Source: DATACZ01 sp036258795
GTDB lineage: Bacteria; Actinomycetota; CADDZG01; JAHWKV01
Direction of reading: 5' to 3'
Assembly: GCA_036258795.1 (NCBI GenBank)
Contig: DATACZ010000047.1
Location: 1-8,196 of the forward strand
Length of the DNA: 8,196 nt
Position 1 is the stretch's first letter. Each line of letters starts with the position of its first letter. Shown one piece after another: positions 5,733-8,196 of this stretch. Below the pieces are notes generated by a model. That model was given only the letters and a program-made list of their open reading frames with translations, was not told the origin of the DNA and did not search any database. The position numbers and the translations under genes were made by a program.

Positions 5733-6428
5733 TTAGTTCTTTGGTGCTTCGCACGTTTGGCCGGGGGAAGGGCTGGGGCTAGGCGCTGGAGCCGCCGCCG
5801 GGTCGGCCTCCCCGGCGGCTCCACCTTCGCCGCTTGGCTGAGTGCCTTGACCGGAATCGGAGTCACCGCTCTTGGCTACGCAGGCATCGCCTCCGGTGCC
5901 GGACGCACCGGTATCTCCTTCTCCGGTAGACCCTTGCCCACCGGTGCCTGCAGCTCCCTTGCCTCCGCTTTCCCCGCCGGTGGCTGTGGCGCCGGTTCCT
6001 GAAGCCCCGTTCTTTGTCGAATCGCTGCCGCCTTTGCCTTCAGTGCTGGTTTGACCACCGCCGGATTTGGAATCGACGGAACTCATCTCCTCTTCGGTGG
6101 GAGAGTCCGCTTCAGCCTTGTCGGCAGGGGCAGGCTGCTCCTGGGCCTCGTTTGCTTCGTCGCCACTAATGATTCCGATGTTCCAATCCGCGGAGCCCTC
6201 ACCGATTCCCAGGCGTTCGCGTAAGTCTTTGGTGAAGCCCACGCCTCCCACCAATGCCAGCATGAGCGTGGCACCGACCGCTGCGAGGCTCGCTGTGCGG
6301 ATACGCGCCCTCGCCCGGCGGCGGCGGGATAGCCTCTCGAAGCGCGCCCGGGCTTGAGCGGTGCGGGGCTCAAAAGCTGCAGCTTTTCTCAGGCCCTCTC
6401 TGAGACGTTCCTCGAGGGGCTCAGACAT
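5733..6428 (-). CDS. Single-pass membrane protein, putative sigma-factor partner (anti-sigma-like)
   Basis: A 231-residue protein next to the ECF sigma gene. Residues 1-44 are charged and mostly helical, ending in RRRRARARIR, and should face the cytoplasm; a membrane helix follows at about 46-65. Residues 67-115 are mixed, with a conserved-looking WNIGIIS at 82-88, and 116-208 are very rich in Gly, Ser, Thr and Ala with short repeats such as GASGTG. The tail has a PAAAPAPSPSPSPG stretch (210-223). There are only two cysteines, 183 and 226, both outside, possibly disulfide-linked. Topology and position suggest an anti-sigma factor or surface sensor, but the zinc anti-sigma HxxxCxxC motif is absent. 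The ATG at 6428 has AAGGAG at 7 bases and overlaps the sigma stop by 8 bases; GTG 6434 is too close to that site. Confidence 0.82.
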   Translation of the reverse strand: MSEPLEERLREGLRKAAAFEPRTAQARARFERLSRRRRARARIRTASLAAVGATLMLALVGGVGFTKDLRERLGIGEGSADWNIGIISGDEANEAQEQPAPADKAEADSPTEEEMSSVDSKSGGGQTSTEGKGGSDSTKNGASGTGATATGGESGGKGAAGTGGQGSTGEGDTGASGTGGDACVAKSGDSDSGQGTQPSGEGGAAGEADPAAAPAPSPSPSPGQTCEAPKN

Positions 6429-6963
6429 CTTCACTCTCCTTGTCGAGGTATTGCGCCAATCGGGCCCTGGCTTTGGCGAGCTGTGACTTGACTGTTCCTA
6501 CCGAGCAATGCAGAAGGCGGGCGATGTCGGCCTCGGTCAGATCCTCGTAGTACTTGAGAACCACGGCTGCCCGCTGGCGGTAGGGGAGCTGCCTGACCGC
6601 TTCCCACACGACCATGTCACCCTCAACGTCGGCTTGCTGGGTCCACGTGGGGGCTCGGAATGCGGCTGCGTTTGACCGCTCCTCTCCCCGCCGGCGCCTC
6701 TTACGACTCCGGGAAAGGTTCACCACCGCACGCCGGAGATAGGCGTCCGACCGGTCGAGGTCGCGGATGCGGTGCCAAGAGGAGAAGGTGCGAACGAATG
6801 CGTCCATTACGATTTCCTCTGCCTCTCTCGTGTTTCCAACAATCAGGTAGGCGAGCCGGCACAGCCCGGGATAGTGGATCTCGAACAGATCGCCGATGCG
6901 CTCGTCCCGGTGTGAGCGATCAGAAACCAAACGACCACCGACGTCCCGTTCCGCCACCGCCAT
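6421..6963 (-). CDS. ECF RNA polymerase sigma factor (SigE-like)
   Basis: A 180-residue extracytoplasmic-function sigma factor that directs RNA polymerase to a specific promoter set. Sigma region 2 spans about 25-92: LFEIHYPGLCRLAYLIVGN, then EAEEIVMDAFVRTFSSW (47-63) and YLRRAVVNLSRSRKRRRR (75-92), the RRAVVN motif typical of actinobacterial SigE-type ECF factors. Region 4 spans about 120-172: QLPYRQRAAVVLKYYEDLTE (125-144) followed by the helix-turn-helix ADIARLLHCSVGTVKSQLAK (145-164). There is no extra C-terminal domain. The start at 6963 has AGGAGA close by (about 4 bases); a GTG two codons later would have better spacing. It is the first gene of a four-gene unit and overlaps its membrane partner by 8 bases, which supports control by that partner. 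Confidence 0.93.
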   Translation of the reverse strand: MAVAERDVGGRLVSDRSHRDERIGDLFEIHYPGLCRLAYLIVGNTREAEEIVMDAFVRTFSSWHRIRDLDRSDAYLRRAVVNLSRSRKRRRRGEERSNAAAFRAPTWTQQADVEGDMVVWEAVRQLPYRQRAAVVLKYYEDLTEADIARLLHCSVGTVKSQLAKARARLAQYLDKESEDV

Positions 6964-6980
6964 GATCTCCTAGACTCACG

Positions 6981-7001
6981 AAGGCCCCATAGGGTTGCCT
7001 T
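6981..7001 (-). promoter_or_regulatory. Hairpin in the gap between menE and the sigma-factor gene
   Basis: On the minus strand AAGGC, two unpaired A's and CCC pair with GGG and GCCTT around a three-base TAT loop. The structure lies 31-51 bases after the menE stop codon and 18 bases before the sigma start. No U-run follows. It could separate menE from the sigma operon as a weak terminator, or shape the sigma leader. The pairing is seen; the role is a guess. Confidence 0.3.
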
Positions 7002-7031
7002 ACCCAGTGAGAAAATTCAGGCCACAGACTC

Positions 7032-8196
7032 TTATTGGGAAAAAAGCTGGGCCAGAGCCTGCCGACGTTGCACCTTTCCCCCAGAGTCTCTGGGGATCTC
7101 GCGCACCAACTGCATGCTCTTGGGAGCCTGATGGGACCCGGCCCGTGCGGCGATAAAGCTCCTCAGCTCCTCGAGAGAGGGGCGCTGTCCTCCGGCAGGA
7201 ACGACCAGAGCCGCCACAGCCTGTCCCCACTCGACGTCCGGCACACCCAGGACCGCAGCATCCGCCACATGGGGGTGGGCGCAGAGCAGTCTCTCGACTT
7301 CCGTCGGCGACACCTTCACCCCGCCGGTGATGATGACGTCATCGAGCCGGCCGAGCACTCTGAGCTTGCCGTTCTCATCCACTACCCCTCTATCCGAGGT
7401 TCGTAACCACCCTTCCACCAGAGCTTCAGCGCTCAGCTCAGGCTGCAGGCGGTATCCGTTCATCAGCATCGGGCCCCGGATGAGGATCCGATCAGACTCG
7501 GTGGCGATCTCAACCCCGCGAAGGGGCCACCCGTCGTGGACACATCCGCCGCAGGTCTCGGTCATGCCGTAGGTGGTGACCACCCGTGCCCCCGCATCCC
7601 TGGCCCGGTCAAGGATCGTTGGGGGAATGGCGGCACCACCCACCAGGACCGCCGAGTAGGAGGAAAGGTCGACGCGAGCATCCAGGAGCCGCCCAAGCGT
7701 GGTTGGTACCAGCGATATGAGGCTGGCGGATCTCTCGGCTGCAATGAGGCCCTCGTCGAACCGATCGTGGATAACCGGGACGGTTCCCGAGATCCGGGAC
7801 CGGACCAATATGGCCAGACCGGCGATGCGGCTCATCGGAAGGCAGCAGAGCCACCTTTGGCCCGAGTCGGCTTCCAGCCCGGCCATCACGGCTCGAGCCG
7901 ACTGTTCGAGGGCTCCGTGGCTTAGCTCCACCCCTTTGGGCGGTCCGGATGTTCCCGAGGTGGTGACTACAAGGGCCACGTCATCCGAGACGGATATGCC
8001 GCCGGCCAGATCGTGCCGGCCTTCCGAATCGATCAAACGCGCCGGGCAAAGCTCGTCGAGAATGCGGCCTACCTCGGCCTCCGGGAGGGCCGGGTCCACA
8101 GGAAGTACCGCCAGGCCCTGATCCCATGCCCTCACGAGCTCCCGAGCAAGCTTGGAGTTGGGAAGCCTTATGGCAACCAGCGCAGTGTCACCCATT
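7032..8196 (-). CDS. menE: o-Succinylbenzoate-CoA ligase (5' end at or beyond the window edge)
   Basis: An ANL-superfamily acyl-CoA ligase, best matched to actinobacterial MenE, which activates o-succinylbenzoate with ATP and CoA in menaquinone synthesis. Counting from the ATG at 8195, 387 residues are visible: the P-loop TTSGTSGPPKG (78-88), VPTTLGRLL (163-171), YGMTETCGGCVHDGWPLRGV (209-228), RTSDRG with Asp268, GRLDDVIITGGVKVSPTEVE (282-301) and the C-terminal catalytic Lys374 in SGGKVQRR. The CGGCVxDGxPL segment is characteristic of MenE rather than fatty acyl-CoA ligases. The ATG at 8195 lies one base from the edge and the protein seems to start slightly inside the usual N-terminus, so the true start may be farther right. 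It ends 68 bases before the sigma gene. Confidence 0.82.
   Translation of the reverse strand, partial: MGDTALVAIRLPNSKLARELVRAWDQGLAVLPVDPALPEAEVGRILDELCPARLIDSEGRHDLAGGISVSDDVALVVTTSGTSGPPKGVELSHGALEQSARAVMAGLEADSGQRWLCCLPMSRIAGLAILVRSRISGTVPVIHDRFDEGLIAAERSASLISLVPTTLGRLLDARVDLSSYSAVLVGGAAIPPTILDRARDAGARVVTTYGMTETCGGCVHDGWPLRGVEIATESDRILIRGPMLMNGYRLQPELSAEALVEGWLRTSDRGVVDENGKLRVLGRLDDVIITGGVKVSPTEVERLLCAHPHVADAAVLGVPDVEWGQAVAALVVPAGGQRPSLEELRSFIAARAGSHQAPKSMQLVREIPRDSGGKVQRRQALAQLFSQ

Noticed and set aside
5695..5754. Upstream extension of the 46-residue membrane peptide
   Set aside because: It would overlap the end of the membrane-partner gene, while ATG 5694 has an AGGAGGAA site at 9 bases.
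5872..6054. Proline-rich plus-strand frame
   Set aside because: It is the complement of the Gly-rich coding repeat of the membrane partner (glycine codons read antisense give proline), with no start signals.

Overview
The window looks like chromosomal DNA of an actinobacterium (phylum Actinomycetota), probably a deep-branching or uncultured lineage. Base composition is GC-rich (by eye about 60%). The markers are a DUF222/HNH endonuclease, an actinobacterial-style MenE, an ECF sigma factor of the SigE-like type, Tad/Flp pilus genes and a likely leaderless transcript. I see no rRNA, tRNA, CRISPR array, prophage or insertion sequence. Genus-level placement cannot be made from sequence alone.

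Layout. (1) 1-510, minus strand: a Tad/Flp pilus end, with a Flp pilin gene followed by the 5' part of a TadE/TadG-like gene; a strong hairpin lies between them. (2) 511-798: divergent intergenic region. (3) 799-1314, plus: cytosolic cyclophilin. It meets, tail to tail with a 1-base gap, the minus-strand pair YjbQ-family protein / inositol-monophosphatase-family phosphatase (1316-2466), whose stop and start codons overlap as TAGTG. (4) 2523-3548, plus: aldo/keto reductase, divergent from yjbQ. (5) 3583-3980, minus: a small conserved protein resembling DUF7715 that is broken by a one-base frameshift in a T run. (6) 4027-5148, minus: DUF222/HNH endonuclease. (7) 5288-6963, minus: a compact four-gene unit comprising an ECF sigma factor, a single-pass membrane protein with a Gly/Ser-rich outer domain, a 46-residue membrane peptide and an 89-residue unknown protein, with overlapping or closely spaced starts and good ribosome binding sites. 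A GC-rich hairpin follows it. (8) 7032-8196, minus: most of menE, the o-succinylbenzoate-CoA ligase of menaquinone synthesis, running off the window edge.

How the parts may work together. The sigma factor and its membrane partner probably form a surface-sensing regulatory module. The partner sits where an anti-sigma factor would be but lacks the zinc anti-sigma motif, and the two small downstream proteins are unassigned. This cassette is the best candidate for an undescribed system. The other genes are ordinary metabolic or housekeeping functions. The main curiosities elsewhere are the frameshifted DUF7715-like gene and the hairpin that could set the ratio of pilin to downstream pilus proteins.
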